The notes under the pieces: generated by a model
Seen by the model: only the letters and a program-made list of their open reading frames with translations
Database searches by the model: none
Told to the model about the DNA's origin: nothing
Shown here: piece by piece, positions 15,493 to 23,598 of the stretch
Layout of the letters: the number at the start of each line of letters is the position of its first letter
Numbering within the stretch: position 1 is the stretch's first letter
Program-made: the position numbers and the translations under genes
Assembly (NCBI RefSeq): GCF_900290275.1
Contig: NZ_LT985324.1
Span: 819,466-883,465 of the forward strand
DNA: 64,000 nt
DNA from: Prevotella merdae
GTDB lineage: Bacteria; Bacteroidota; Bacteroidia; Bacteroidales; Bacteroidaceae
Reading direction: 5' to 3'

Positions 15493-16086
15493 TTATCTGC
15501 GGAAGACGTAGCCATCCTCGAAGATGTAGTCCGAGATGAACAAATCCCTTGCAAACGCCTTGTAATCGAAGTAATATGAGAGATTGCCCATCATGCGCTC
15601 CAAATCATAGCTCTCATTGACGATGTGTGTGGCGAAATCCTCTTCCGAATCATATTCGCCCTCATAACTATCTTCAAAATCCGAAATGCTGTCATCGCCT
15701 GTGGCGGAAACATAAGCCTTAAACGCTTTCTGTTTGTCATCATCCATTTGGATGAAAGCTATTATCTTGTCGAAAACCTCTTCATCCATACAGCTTTCTG
15801 AATACCACTCAGCAGGGAAGCACTGATAATCCTGAAACATAAGCTCCGGATCCTCCTCATCAGCGTGAAGCTGCTTGCATACATCGATAAACTCCTCGTA
15901 AGAGTCAAACGTGCGGAGATCGAGCCAGGCACCGAAGAGTGAGCCTTCATTGTACTTCTTGTATGTGCCACAGTAGATGGCAGGCTGATCCCAGAGATAA
16001 TCAACGATATAGCTGCTGACACTCTCAAACTGCTCCTTCATGCTCTTGTGAGCCGACTTAGGTGATGTTAAAACCATTTCTTGCAT
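15493..16086 (-). CDS. ardA: ArdA-family anti-restriction protein
   Basis: A 197-aa, strongly acidic protein. It carries ArdA hallmarks: AIYCGTYKKYNEGSLFGAWL, LHADEEDPELMFQDYQ, CFPAEWYSES and the tail YKAFARDLFISDYIF. ArdA dimers mimic bent B-form DNA and block type I restriction enzymes when a mobile element enters a cell. The leader has no intact -7 box on the coding strand. The entire unit, from leader to terminator, is repeated in eroded inverted form at 16345-16986 (palindrome B). This suggests special expression at entry of the element. The family call is firm; the expression model is inference. Confidence 0.9.
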   Translation of the reverse strand: MQEMVLTSPKSAHKSMKEQFESVSSYIVDYLWDQPAIYCGTYKKYNEGSLFGAWLDLRTFDSYEEFIDVCKQLHADEEDPELMFQDYQCFPAEWYSESCMDEEVFDKIIAFIQMDDDKQKAFKAYVSATGDDSISDFEDSYEGEYDSEEDFATHIVNESYDLERMMGNLSYYFDYKAFARDLFISDYIFEDGYVFRR

Positions 16087-16295
16087 AACTTAGAAATTTA
16101 AATTGTTAGACTTTTAGATGCAGCCCTCGGAATGAGGACTTTTTACGCTGCCTTACCCAGCGCAAGAAGAAGACATTTAAGGCAAGAGATAGCCGAATAA
16201 TTTTTCACCTTTGGCGGAACGAGAATTTGGACCAGGAGCTACCGCACCCCAAAATCTTGAAAAAATATTCGAGCTAAGGCTGCACCGTGCCCTTG

Positions 16296-16322
16296 CAGAA
16301 TGTCGCTTGCGCTAACTTTGCA
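16296..16322 (+). promoter_or_regulatory. Core B: conserved -7 box on the right arm
   Basis: GCTTGCGCTAACTTTGCA with TAACTTTG at 16313-16320. 26 of 27 positions match core A (4760-4786). The left-arm counterpart reads CTTGCGCTGGGTAAGG, so the box is lost on the ardA side. Confidence 0.7.
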
Positions 16323-16344
16323 CGCGGAAAAATCCCATGAACGA

Positions 16345-16986
16345 AACCAGGGCTGCATGTCTGACAATTTGAATGTTATGCAGTAGAAATCCATCACCTA
16401 TGTCCACAAGAGCGGAGCAATAAAAAAGGAGTCAGCAATACCTCTTTCATTTGATTATCGATGGGTAAAGCCTGGCATGTGGCACATACATCAAAGAAGA
16501 ACAATGACGAAAAGGCTCACGAGTGCCAGGCACGTTCTCCTGAAGCATGGTGACACTTACGATACCGCTTAGAAAGCAAGCAGTAGCAGAGGAGGAGAAG
16601 CCGGACTACAACTAAAAATAAGGATTTTCAGTACCTATTTCCCTTTTGGTATTTAGAAAGCATAATGAAATGTTACAAGAAGTTATAAGAAATTACAAGA
16701 TAATAGCCTACCTAAATAAATGACATACAGAAAGTTACATTAAGTTACAACAATTACAGCATTTCTCTTCTGAAAAATGAATGAGGGCAAAAACAATGAG
16801 GATTTCTCCATATATATAGTCAATGACTACCACTTTATGCCTTTTGGAGTGTGTGATGGGCTACCAATATGTATGTAGGTAGATTACAAATCGTGTGCAA
16901 GACCTCTGAAAAAACGGAGTACATCGCAGAGGATGGCCATGTCTTCCGCAAAATAAAAACCGCCGAGACGATGCAATCGCCCCGGC
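16345..16986 (+). pseudogene. Eroded inverted copy of ardA (right arm B)
   Basis: The + strand follows the ardA sense strand through leader, gene and terminator with frequent indels: TGTGGCACATACA, ACAAGATAATAGC, GAGGATGGC and GTCTTCCGCA are shared in order. The equivalent start region reads TTATGCAGTAG, with a stop after two codons, so no ArdA can be made from it. No frame over 35 codons survives. This explains the apparently gene-free stretch 16087-17045, which also holds TTACA-type repeats (16680-16760). Confidence 0.8.
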
Positions 16987-17045
16987 AGTCCACCTGATTA
17001 TGATACCTATTGAAAAGAAATATATTCGTAGTAAGCTACCGCTTT

Positions 17046-20000
17046 TTAGAATGGCTCGTCGCTGTCAGAATGGTCAGGCGCAGTCCACAGACTGATGCCA
17101 AACGTCTCGCAAAGCAAGTCATAGTCAAAGCAGTAGGCACGCTGTGTCATGGTAAGAATTGGAGGCGTGCTACCCATAGCAGCCCTGGTATGGTCGTACT
17201 GGATGATGCCCTTCTTATACACATCAAATCGCGCCACCTTTTCGCCCAGATAGGCACGGCTGTTCTGAAGATAGTATTTCAGTGCATCAGTAGGTAGCAC
17301 CTTCTCGTTAGCCTGTCGTCCCTCCTTGCGGTAGAGGTTGAAGATACGCGTCTTCTGCAGGAAGAGCACCGGACGTTCAGTCTGCCAAGTGGCATTGATG
17401 ATGTCCGTCTTGAACTTGCTGCAATAGCGGATGAAGAAGTCGCCACCCTCAATCAGCTCGCCGTCGCTTGCAAGATACTGCACCACGTTCCAGAAGTTGC
17501 CCAGTTCACCGTTAGTCTTGCACTCACCATTCTGCTTCTTTATCCCCTCGATGGTGACCTGCAGCATCTCGTCGAAAGTCAGCGTAGGGATGATCTTTTG
17601 GAGCACCCGAAGCGCAGCCAACGGCACACACCAGTTGTTCATGATACGGTCCTCGCCCTTTTCGCCACCGAGAGCGTTGCCGACGATATTCTGCGTGTCA
17701 TGGAACGCCGTCGACCACGTCTGTTCAAAGTGCTTGCGCTGTTTGAGAATTTCGAGAGTCAGGTGCGTCAGTCCCAGCGAGCGCATTTCAAGCAGCACCT
17801 TGTAATTCTGCTTCTCCTTGTCCGAGAACTCACTTCGAGGGAACTGCAGGAAGACGAGTCGGGTGAAGAGAGCGATATCCGATGTCGGCATCTCCTGACC
17901 AGAAAGGATGATGCCGGAGTCAACCGCAGTCGTCTCCTTCTTCTTGTCAAGATCCATATTCATGCGAGTGCGACCGGTGCCGTCCCACAGACCCTTCAGG
18001 AACTCAATCATCTTCGGGTCGATATCGTTCTTGTACTCGTCAATATGCGCCAGGGCATTAGCCGACTGCGCCGCCGTGTCGTTCAGAGCCGATGGCGTAG
18101 AGTTTTGGATATTCGGTGCCGTGTAGCTGATAGTGAACAACGAAAGCAGCGTGTGGCCAAGCTCCGACTTGCCACTACCTTTCGGACCGAATAGATTGAG
18201 GATAGGGAACCAGTGGTTGGCAGAAGTAGAAGTCACCACGTCGCGGAAGAGCGTGGCGAGATAGAAACAGAAGCCAACACGTCCATTGTCCCCATACACC
18301 TTGAACAGCTGCTCTGTAAACTCCTTCAGAGTGACCGAAGAAAGATTGAGATGCACAAACTGCTTCTCAAACGTAAAGAGCTTCGGGTCGTTCTTATAGA
18401 TAGTCGAACTGGATGGCAGATAGAAGTTGCCCTTATCCTTCAGCCGTACTATGCCAAATTCATCAGCAGGGATGAAATGACAGTCGTGGAAAACACCGTT
18501 GCCAAAAGCGTAGAATCCGGCACGTTGCCATCCCATTTGAGTGATTTCCGTTGCCGTCTCCGTCTTCTCATAAAGGTAAGACTTCAGCTTTGTCAGTTCC
18601 TTCTCTGTTCCTTTCCAGATAAAGTTGCCCAAGCCCTCAATTTTCTGCTTGAACTTAGCGAGAGCGATAAGATCCTCCTGCTTCAGTTCCAAGATTTCCT
18701 CATGTTTCATTGCATTCTTTATTTTATATAGACGTTTAGGATTTGTTGTATCTTTAATGTGGAACAGCGGAACCATCGTGAAGTTCGACCACTCGTAGAC
18801 ACTGCCTTTCTCCGTTATGGACATGTAGCAGCCGTGGTCAATGTAAAAGCCGTATTTGTGGTTTAGGTCATCCTCGTCCTGCTCCTTATGCTTCTTGTCC
18901 TGCTCCTCACGCAGCTTACGCTCCTTATCCACCGCCTGGAGCCACAACCGTCTGCCCTGGTAATACTTCGTGAGCTTGCCGATATACATGGACACGCCCG
19001 TCTCATCGTCAATCAGCGACAGGAGATAAGCAATCTTCTTGATGGTCAGTCGCTGCTCCTCCGTGGTGTTCGTCTGCGGAAAAAGTTTGTCAGCCATCCA
19101 AAGAATGAAGTCCGTCTCCTCCGTGCCGTTGAAGATATTGGCGTTTTTGAAGAACGTGTCCGGATCCTGCTTCTTGTTGTCGTCCGTGTCCGGGATTTCC
19201 TTGATGCTCACCGACATTCCGGACTCCATAGCGAGTGTGCCAGCTTCCATGACGACTTGTATGCCATGACCAAACGGTTCTCCGTTCTTGGGAGGGTCAG
19301 CATCAGGAAGGAAACACACCTTGCTTGCGATGCGCTTGATGGTGGAGAAATGCGTTTCGTTCCACGCCGATCCGAGCGCAGCCACCGTGTTGTATATGCC
19401 GATAGACTGTAGGCGCATACAATCCGGTGCCCCCTCGACGAGAAACATCTTATCCTGCTTCGCCGCCGTCTTCCACGCATCCTCGATGCCGAAGAGTACC
19501 GTAGACTTGTGGAAGATTAGCGAGTCCGAGCTGTTCAGGTATTTGGGTTGCTGCTCATCCATGCAGCGAGCGGTGAAGCCGATTACATGCCCGAAACGGT
19601 CATGTATCTGTATAACGATACGATTTTGGTAGAAGTCATAGCCACCACGATTGAGAAGCCCCAACTCCTTCAGGAAGTCCGCCTTTACTGGAAGCTGCTG
19701 CAGGGCGTGCCCGTCAGCTGGCGCATAGCCAATCTCTTTGAGAGTGCAGTAGTCCTTTCCCCAACGGCTGTAGGCATACGCTTGCGCCTCCTTCGACTGA
19801 AGGAACTGCTTGCGGTAGAAGTCGGCTACCTGCTTGTTGGCTATCCATAGAGCCTCTTTATGCAGTCTTTTCTGCTTTGCCTCCGCTGATTCCTGCTTCT
19901 CCTCAATCTCCACGTTAGCCTTTTGTGCCAACGTCTTGACGGCTTCAATGAATGTTTTGTTCTCCACCTTTTCTATGAAGTGGATGGCATCGCCACCCTC

Positions 20001-20186
20001 ACCACAGCCGAAGCACTTGAATCTGCCGGTCTGTGGAGAAACATAGAAAGAAGGCGTCTTCTCGTTGTGGAACGGACAGCAGCCGACATAGCGCGTGCCA
20101 CACTTCCGTAGGTGGACGTGTTCGCCGATGAGCGACACGATGTCCGTGCGCTCCAAGATGGTGTCGATGGTTTCTTGTCGTATCAT
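17046..20186 (-). CDS. Primase-helicase (CHC2 zinc finger, TOPRIM, AAA/SF3-like)
   Basis: About 1046 aa from ATG 20186 (MIRQETIDTILERTDIVSLI). Domain order: DnaG-type CHC2 zinc finger (CCPFHNEKTPSFYVS, FKCFGCGEGG); TOPRIM-like KMFLVEGAPDCMRL; then a C-terminal ATPase with Walker A GPKGSGKSELGHTL and a Walker B-type AHIDEYKND. It would prime and unwind DNA for autonomous replication of the element. The open frame extends to 20231 through a hairpin, but the ATG after it fits DnaG N-termini. It lies downstream of the HTH gene, with a 36-nt stem-loop at 20207-20242 between them. Confidence 0.85.
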   Translation of the reverse strand: MIRQETIDTILERTDIVSLIGEHVHLRKCGTRYVGCCPFHNEKTPSFYVSPQTGRFKCFGCGEGGDAIHFIEKVENKTFIEAVKTLAQKANVEIEEKQESAEAKQKRLHKEALWIANKQVADFYRKQFLQSKEAQAYAYSRWGKDYCTLKEIGYAPADGHALQQLPVKADFLKELGLLNRGGYDFYQNRIVIQIHDRFGHVIGFTARCMDEQQPKYLNSSDSLIFHKSTVLFGIEDAWKTAAKQDKMFLVEGAPDCMRLQSIGIYNTVAALGSAWNETHFSTIKRIASKVCFLPDADPPKNGEPFGHGIQVVMEAGTLAMESGMSVSIKEIPDTDDNKKQDPDTFFKNANIFNGTEETDFILWMADKLFPQTNTTEEQRLTIKKIAYLLSLIDDETGVSMYIGKLTKYYQGRRLWLQAVDKERKLREEQDKKHKEQDEDDLNHKYGFYIDHGCYMSITEKGSVYEWSNFTMVPLFHIKDTTNPKRLYKIKNAMKHEEILELKQEDLIALAKFKQKIEGLGNFIWKGTEKELTKLKSYLYEKTETATEITQMGWQRAGFYAFGNGVFHDCHFIPADEFGIVRLKDKGNFYLPSSSTIYKNDPKLFTFEKQFVHLNLSSVTLKEFTEQLFKVYGDNGRVGFCFYLATLFRDVVTSTSANHWFPILNLFGPKGSGKSELGHTLLSLFTISYTAPNIQNSTPSALNDTAAQSANALAHIDEYKNDIDPKMIEFLKGLWDGTGRTRMNMDLDKKKETTAVDSGIILSGQEMPTSDIALFTRLVFLQFPRSEFSDKEKQNYKVLLEMRSLGLTHLTLEILKQRKHFEQTWSTAFHDTQNIVGNALGGEKGEDRIMNNWCVPLAALRVLQKIIPTLTFDEMLQVTIEGIKKQNGECKTNGELGNFWNVVQYLASDGELIEGGDFFIRYCSKFKTDIINATWQTERPVLFLQKTRIFNLYRKEGRQANEKVLPTDALKYYLQNSRAYLGEKVARFDVYKKGIIQYDHTRAAMGSTPPILTMTQRAYCFDYDLLCETFGISLWTAPDHSDSDEPF

Positions 20187-20206
20187 AATTTGGTGTTGAA
20201 ATAATG

Positions 20207-20242
20207 CCCTATATCCGCTGTCTCCCGACACTGGATATAGGG
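20207..20242 (-). terminator. Long hairpin between HTH and primase genes
   Basis: CCCTATATCC pairs perfectly with GGATATAGGG, with an inner TGTC-tccc-GACA stem. It could attenuate read-through into the primase gene. It is the left end of palindrome C; the right-end hairpin is 21352-21386. Confidence 0.65.
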
Positions 20243-20268
20243 ACTTAACAGTTATATTGAGGATGATT

Positions 20269-20508
20269 CTACAGTGCTCTGATAGCGCTTATGTATTCAC
20301 TCTTCAGAATGTACCATAAGCGACCCTTTTTATGAGCAGGGATTAGTTTTCGCTCAATCCGTTTTCTTACTGCTTGTGTCGATATGCCAAGCTCTTTAGC
20401 CAGTGCTGCGACACTCATGACGGTCTCTTCCTGGTCAATGACAATCTTCTTCATGTCATCATCTGAAATCCTTGGGGATTTGGGTCTTCCAACTGTTCTC
20501 TTCTCCAT
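20269..20508 (-). CDS. Excisionase/MerR-like HTH protein
   Basis: A 79-aa protein with SVAALAKELGISTQAVRKRIERKLIPAHKKG, a winged-helix HTH like excisionases (Xis) and small regulators, and a closing WYILKSEYISAIRAL. Located near the integrase gene but on the other strand. Likely a recombination directionality factor or a regulator of primase expression. It overlaps the upstream 95-aa frame by 50 nt in another frame. Confidence 0.75.
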   Translation of the reverse strand: MEKRTVGRPKSPRISDDDMKKIVIDQEETVMSVAALAKELGISTQAVRKRIERKLIPAHKKGRLWYILKSEYISAIRAL

Positions 20509-20746
20509 TTTCTCTATTTGTTAGATAATCTTCTCTTGTTTCACAAATTATTGTCGCAACCTCTAAGTCAGAACAATAATGATAGTGTACGAACTTGCCT
20601 CTCTGCTTGCCTCTGCCTTGATTGTGACGTGAAGCAAGGCAGTTCAACGACTGCACTTTGTCACAAGGGAGGTAGGCAGACTTCACCTCTCCGGGGTTGA
20701 TACTATTAACCCACTCTGTGATATTTGTCACTCTTTCTATTTTCAT
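20459..20746 (-). CDS. 95-aa hypothetical protein, first gene of palindrome C unit
   Basis: A 95-aa basic protein (ASRHNQGRGKQRGKFVHYHYC) with a VATIICETREDYL segment. Family not recognised. The ATG at 20746 overlaps what would be the -7 box on this strand (TATCTATG, 20744-20751), whereas the inverted arm has TATCTTTG (20869-20876). The 50-nt overlap with the HTH gene is long but the frame looks coding. Confidence 0.55.
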   Translation of the reverse strand: MKIERVTNITEWVNSINPGEVKSAYLPCDKVQSLNCLASRHNQGRGKQRGKFVHYHYCSDLEVATIICETREDYLTNRENGEENSWKTQIPKDFR

Positions 20747-20845
20747 AGATAACTAATTTTGCTGTTTTATTAATTAGTCCGTCTGTAATGAATTCCATGT
20801 CGGGTTAGACCTATATCAAAGTAAAGGTTAAAAGCGTGAAAACCA

Positions 20846-20876
20846 TTGGTAATATCGCACTTTTTTCGTATCTTTG
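20846..20876 (+). promoter_or_regulatory. Rightward promoter on right arm of palindrome C
   Basis: TTGG (20846-20849), 19 nt, TATCTTTG (20869-20876). It reads towards the gene-free right arm and, 740 nt on, the integrase gene. Confidence 0.6.
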
Positions 20877-21282
20877 CATTGTTATATAGAGGATATTCTA
20901 CGAGAAGAACATCACCCGAATTTTTGCAGCCTGCCTTATCACTTGTCGAACTTTCGTCGGCAAAATTATAAGGAAAAAGAAAGATAAATTCGCAAAATGT
21001 AAACTATTTGTACCTACATACCTACTATTTAACACTTTCTATGCGACATAATGATACTTGTCGATAGTAAAGCAATAAAAAGAGTTCTTTAAAATAATAG
21101 TTCAAAATCTAAACGTCTGTCTGCTTTCAGTATGTATGTAGGCACGTAAGTAGGTAAAATGTGTGACACTTGTGTGACACTTTGAAAAAAACTACTTTGA
21201 CGTTTGTTTTGTAGAAGATAAAAATTTCCGTCTAAAGCCCTGTAATGATGTGATTTACATAGGATTACAACGGCGTTAGAAT

Positions 21283-21322
21283 TTGGATTCCAAGCGGATC
21301 ACTTGGATTCCAACGGAATCAC
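21283..21322. repeat. Two 20-bp tandem repeats
   Basis: TTGGATTCCAAGCGGATCAC (21283-21302) is followed directly by TTGGATTCCAACGGAATCAC (21303-21322); the shared TTGGATTCCAA is nearly self-complementary. Close to the integrase gene, so an integrase/Xis arm site or replication iteron is possible. Confidence 0.6.
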
Positions 21323-21351
21323 AACGAAAAAATGCTTCAAATTTGATTAAT

Positions 21352-21386
21352 ACCGATAAATGCTTATCTAACAAGCATTTATCGGT
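21352..21386 (+). terminator. Perfect-stem terminator at right end of palindrome C
   Basis: ACCGATAAATGCTT-atctaac-AAGCATTTATCGGT, a perfect 14-bp stem followed by GTTTTATTTT. It would end a transcript from the 20846 promoter before the integrase gene. Confidence 0.75.
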
Positions 21387-21529
21387 GTTTTATTTTGCAT
21401 ATCATTGATAATTAATAAGTTAAGTCTGCATACCTTATTTATAAACAAGTTTACGTCACAAAGGTCAGGTATACTTGCATTTATCGGCTTTCTTGCACCT
21501 TTAAAAACTTTTTTTGATAAAAATTTACT

Positions 21530-21566
21530 AATGTATTATCAAATCGTCTAAAATGTATTACCAAAT
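21530..21566. repeat. Direct repeats upstream of integrase
   Basis: AATGTATTATCAAAT (21530-21544) and AATGTATTACCAAAT (21552-21566), 22 bp apart, i.e. two helical turns. Also GCATTTATCGG at 21375-21385 and again near 21477. Candidate integrase arm-binding or regulatory sites; the attachment core itself could not be identified. Confidence 0.5.
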
Positions 21567-21613
21567 ACGTGTATTACGGAAACATTACATACATTTTATA
21601 ATTTATATACATT

Positions 21614-22753
21614 ATGGCAATTTTAAGATTTAATATTATTTATGACAGAAAACACGCTACAAAGAGCGGAAAGCAAGGTTATGTTGAAGTTCGTTTTTGT
21701 ATGAATCGCCAACAGAAGTATTTTTCTACAGGCATTAAGGTGTTTGCAGACGAATGGGATTATCAGGAATGTAAGGTTATTCGCCATCCCGACAGAATGG
21801 AATTAAACCAATGTCTGACTGCAATCAGGGCCAAAGCTTATAAGATTGTAAACAAAGCCTATGATGACGAGGATGGCTTTGACTTTAACCTACTTACTCG
21901 TATGTTCCGGGGTGAACCTGCCAAGAAAATAGATTTCCCTACCTATTGTGAGCAGCGTACAGCAGCACGTTGTGTCTCAGAAAGTACAAGGACTCGTTAT
22001 CGTGTCTTTACTCGCTTCTTGCGCTCATGGGGTAAGATAATCTCTTTCTCAGACCTTACCGTAGCCAAGATTCGTGCCATGGATGAATACTTGCATACTC
22101 GCAAGATGGGATTGGCTACTATATACAACTACCACAAGTCTCTTAAACTTTTCATCAACGATGCAGTAATAGACAATCTTGTGCAAGACAATCCGTATCG
22201 TCGTCTTAGCTTCAAAATACCTCGCGGCGATAAACATTACGTCGATTGCCTCACCATTGAACAATTCGAGTCTATTCGTTCACTCGCTGTTACCAATCCT
22301 CACCTCGCTAAGGTACGCGACCTCTTTCTATTCCAATGTTACACCGGTTTGGCCTATTCCGACCTTATGGCATTTGATTTCTGCAAATGCAACCTTATAG
22401 ACGGAAAGTTCTTCTATCACAACCGCCGTGTTAAGACCGATGTCGACTTTGTTCTCCAACTCCTTCCCCAGGTAGTGGAGATACTAAATAAGTACAACAA
22501 CAAGCTGCCTCAGATTAGCAACCAGAAGTACAACGACTTTCTTAAGGTTATAGGCTCAATGGTAGGTGTTGATAACCTTCACAGCCATATGGGACGAGCT
22601 ACAGCTGCCACCATGTTTCTCTCCAAGGGTATGCCTATCAATGTTATCTCCAAAATTCTCGGGCATACTAATCTTCGTCAGACTCAACGCTATGCACGCA
22701 CTCTCAGCCGTGACGTTCGTTCTGCTTTTGATGCTCTAGAGGATAAAATCTAA
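21614..22753 (+). CDS. Tyrosine recombinase / integrase
   Basis: A 379-aa protein. N-terminal arm-binding domain, core-binding domain (YCEQRTAARCVSESTRTRYR), then the catalytic domain with arginine in FQCYTGLAYSDLMAF, the box II pattern LHSHMGRATAATMFLSKG (H-x-x-R) and the nucleophile tyrosine in GHTNLRQTQRYART. Bacteroidetes phage/conjugative-transposon integrase type. It marks the right end of the element; the next gene is chromosomal and faces it. A bidirectional hairpin follows. Confidence 0.95.
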   Translation: MAILRFNIIYDRKHATKSGKQGYVEVRFCMNRQQKYFSTGIKVFADEWDYQECKVIRHPDRMELNQCLTAIRAKAYKIVNKAYDDEDGFDFNLLTRMFRGEPAKKIDFPTYCEQRTAARCVSESTRTRYRVFTRFLRSWGKIISFSDLTVAKIRAMDEYLHTRKMGLATIYNYHKSLKLFINDAVIDNLVQDNPYRRLSFKIPRGDKHYVDCLTIEQFESIRSLAVTNPHLAKVRDLFLFQCYTGLAYSDLMAFDFCKCNLIDGKFFYHNRRVKTDVDFVLQLLPQVVEILNKYNNKLPQISNQKYNDFLKVIGSMVGVDNLHSHMGRATAATMFLSKGMPINVISKILGHTNLRQTQRYARTLSRDVRSAFDALEDKI

Positions 22754-22761
22754 TATGATTG

Positions 22762-22785
22762 GGTAGTGGCTTTATAGTCGCTACC
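22762..22785. terminator. Bidirectional terminator
   Basis: GGTAGTGGC-tttata-GTCGCTACC, pairing with one G-T and one mismatch, with TTATTTTATTT on the + side. Lies between the convergent integrase and DUF2461 genes and overlaps the DUF2461 stop. Confidence 0.65.
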
Positions 22786-23475
22786 TTATTTTATTTCTTC
22801 TTTCACGTAGTCAACGGCACGGTTTATATAATCTACAAAAGGTTTGGTGGTTTTGAACAGTTCGGCCACACGCTGAGCAAGATTATCTTCAAGCAAGAAG
22901 TTGTCGTCGGTTTTGACAGTCAAACAATAGGCTTTCATTCGCATCCAATCTGCGTATGGCGCATTCGGGTCGTATTCTCTTGGTATGCGCTTTAGTGCTC
23001 CTTCCATGTCAGGAACAAACAGGCTGTCGGCTTTCCCTAATATGCTGGTGCTGAATGTTTCCCATTCGTCGCTAATATCTTCACGCAATATCTTGACAGT
23101 CTTATTGTCGTAGCAATAGTTGCCTGAAGCAAGCATGTGGGCATGTGGATATTCTTGGCCATTGCCTGTTCCGATATGGAAATAATATCCTGCATGCATT
23201 GACTTCTTACCCCCTTTTGCCATGAACACTCCGAAATGAGTTTTGTATGGTGACTTGTCCTTGCTGAATCTTGTGTCGCGGTAAATGCGATACGTACAGT
23301 CTTTGATTGTCAGAGGAGCGATGTCTGCATCAAAACGTCCGATTTCAGTAATGAGGCTTTCGCAGAATGCGTTCCATTTCTTTAATACCTTTTGGTATCG
23401 CTCTTTATTTGTGTTAAACCATACGCGATTGTTGTTCTTTTCTAAATCGCGAAGGAAATTCAGTATTTCTTTCAT
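22786..23475 (-). CDS. DUF2461 family protein
   Basis: A 229-aa protein matching DUF2461/TIGR02453: opening ILNFLRDLEKNNNRVWFNTNKERY, central RIYRDTRFSKDKSPYKTHFG and GYYFHIGTGN. Cytosolic, function unknown, typical single-copy chromosomal gene. Own -7 box at 23519-23526, divergent from the MATE gene. Confidence 0.9.
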   Translation of the reverse strand: MKEILNFLRDLEKNNNRVWFNTNKERYQKVLKKWNAFCESLITEIGRFDADIAPLTIKDCTYRIYRDTRFSKDKSPYKTHFGVFMAKGGKKSMHAGYYFHIGTGNGQEYPHAHMLASGNYCYDNKTVKILREDISDEWETFSTSILGKADSLFVPDMEGALKRIPREYDPNAPYADWMRMKAYCLTVKTDDNFLLEDNLAQRVAELFKTTKPFVDYINRAVDYVKEEIK

Positions 23476-23518
23476 GATGTATGTGTTTTTATTATTCCGT
23501 TTCTACTCTTCATGTGTG

Positions 23519-23526
23519 CAAAGATA
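23519..23526 (-). promoter_or_regulatory. -7 box for DUF2461 gene
   Basis: Minus strand TATCTTTG, 44 nt upstream of ATG 23475; divergent from the promoter at 23557-23588. Confidence 0.55.
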
Positions 23527-23556
23527 GTGTAAAACGAAGACAATACAAAATTCTTG

Positions 23557-23588
23557 TTTGTTTAGATGAAAGAAAGTGCTTATCTTTG
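23557..23588 (+). promoter_or_regulatory. Promoter for MATE gene
   Basis: TTTG (23557-23560), 20 nt, TATCTTTG (23581-23588): full consensus. It places transcription start after 23566, so the longest frame cannot be the protein start. Confidence 0.8.
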
Positions 23589-23598
23589 CAGTAGTTTT

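Larger units (their letters stand above)
15456..16986. repeat. Giant imperfect palindrome B around ardA (about 1.5 kb)
   Basis: Paired blocks (left segment, right segment, centre): 16118-16127/16349-16358, 10/10, 16238; 15960-15972/16478-16490, 13/13, 16225; 15793-15807/16647-16661, 14/15, 16227; 15758-15770/16695-16707, 13/13, 16232.5; 15523-15533/16915-16925, 10/11, 16224; 15498-15507/16941-16950, 10/10, 16224; 15467-15474/16973-16980, 8/8, 16223.5. The inner region also pairs (TGAAAAATTATTCG against TGAAAAAATATTCG). The inverted copy covers the leader, all of ardA and its terminator. Confidence 0.9.
20207..21386. repeat. Giant imperfect palindrome C (about 1.2 kb)
   Basis: More eroded than A and B but with a consistent centre: 20736-20740/20886-20890 (20813), 20744-20751/20869-20876 (7/8, 20810), 20674-20679/20931-20936 (20805), 20552-20558/21042-21048 (20800), 20337-20341/21238-21242 (20789.5), and terminal hairpins 20207-20242/21352-21386 (about 20797). 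Individual blocks are short, so the case rests on order and register. Left arm: 95-aa and HTH genes. Right arm: no frame of gene length. Confidence 0.6.

Noticed and set aside
15366..21175. CRISPR array from the repeated GTAGGTA words
   Set aside because: Spacing is irregular over kilobases and there are no cas genes.
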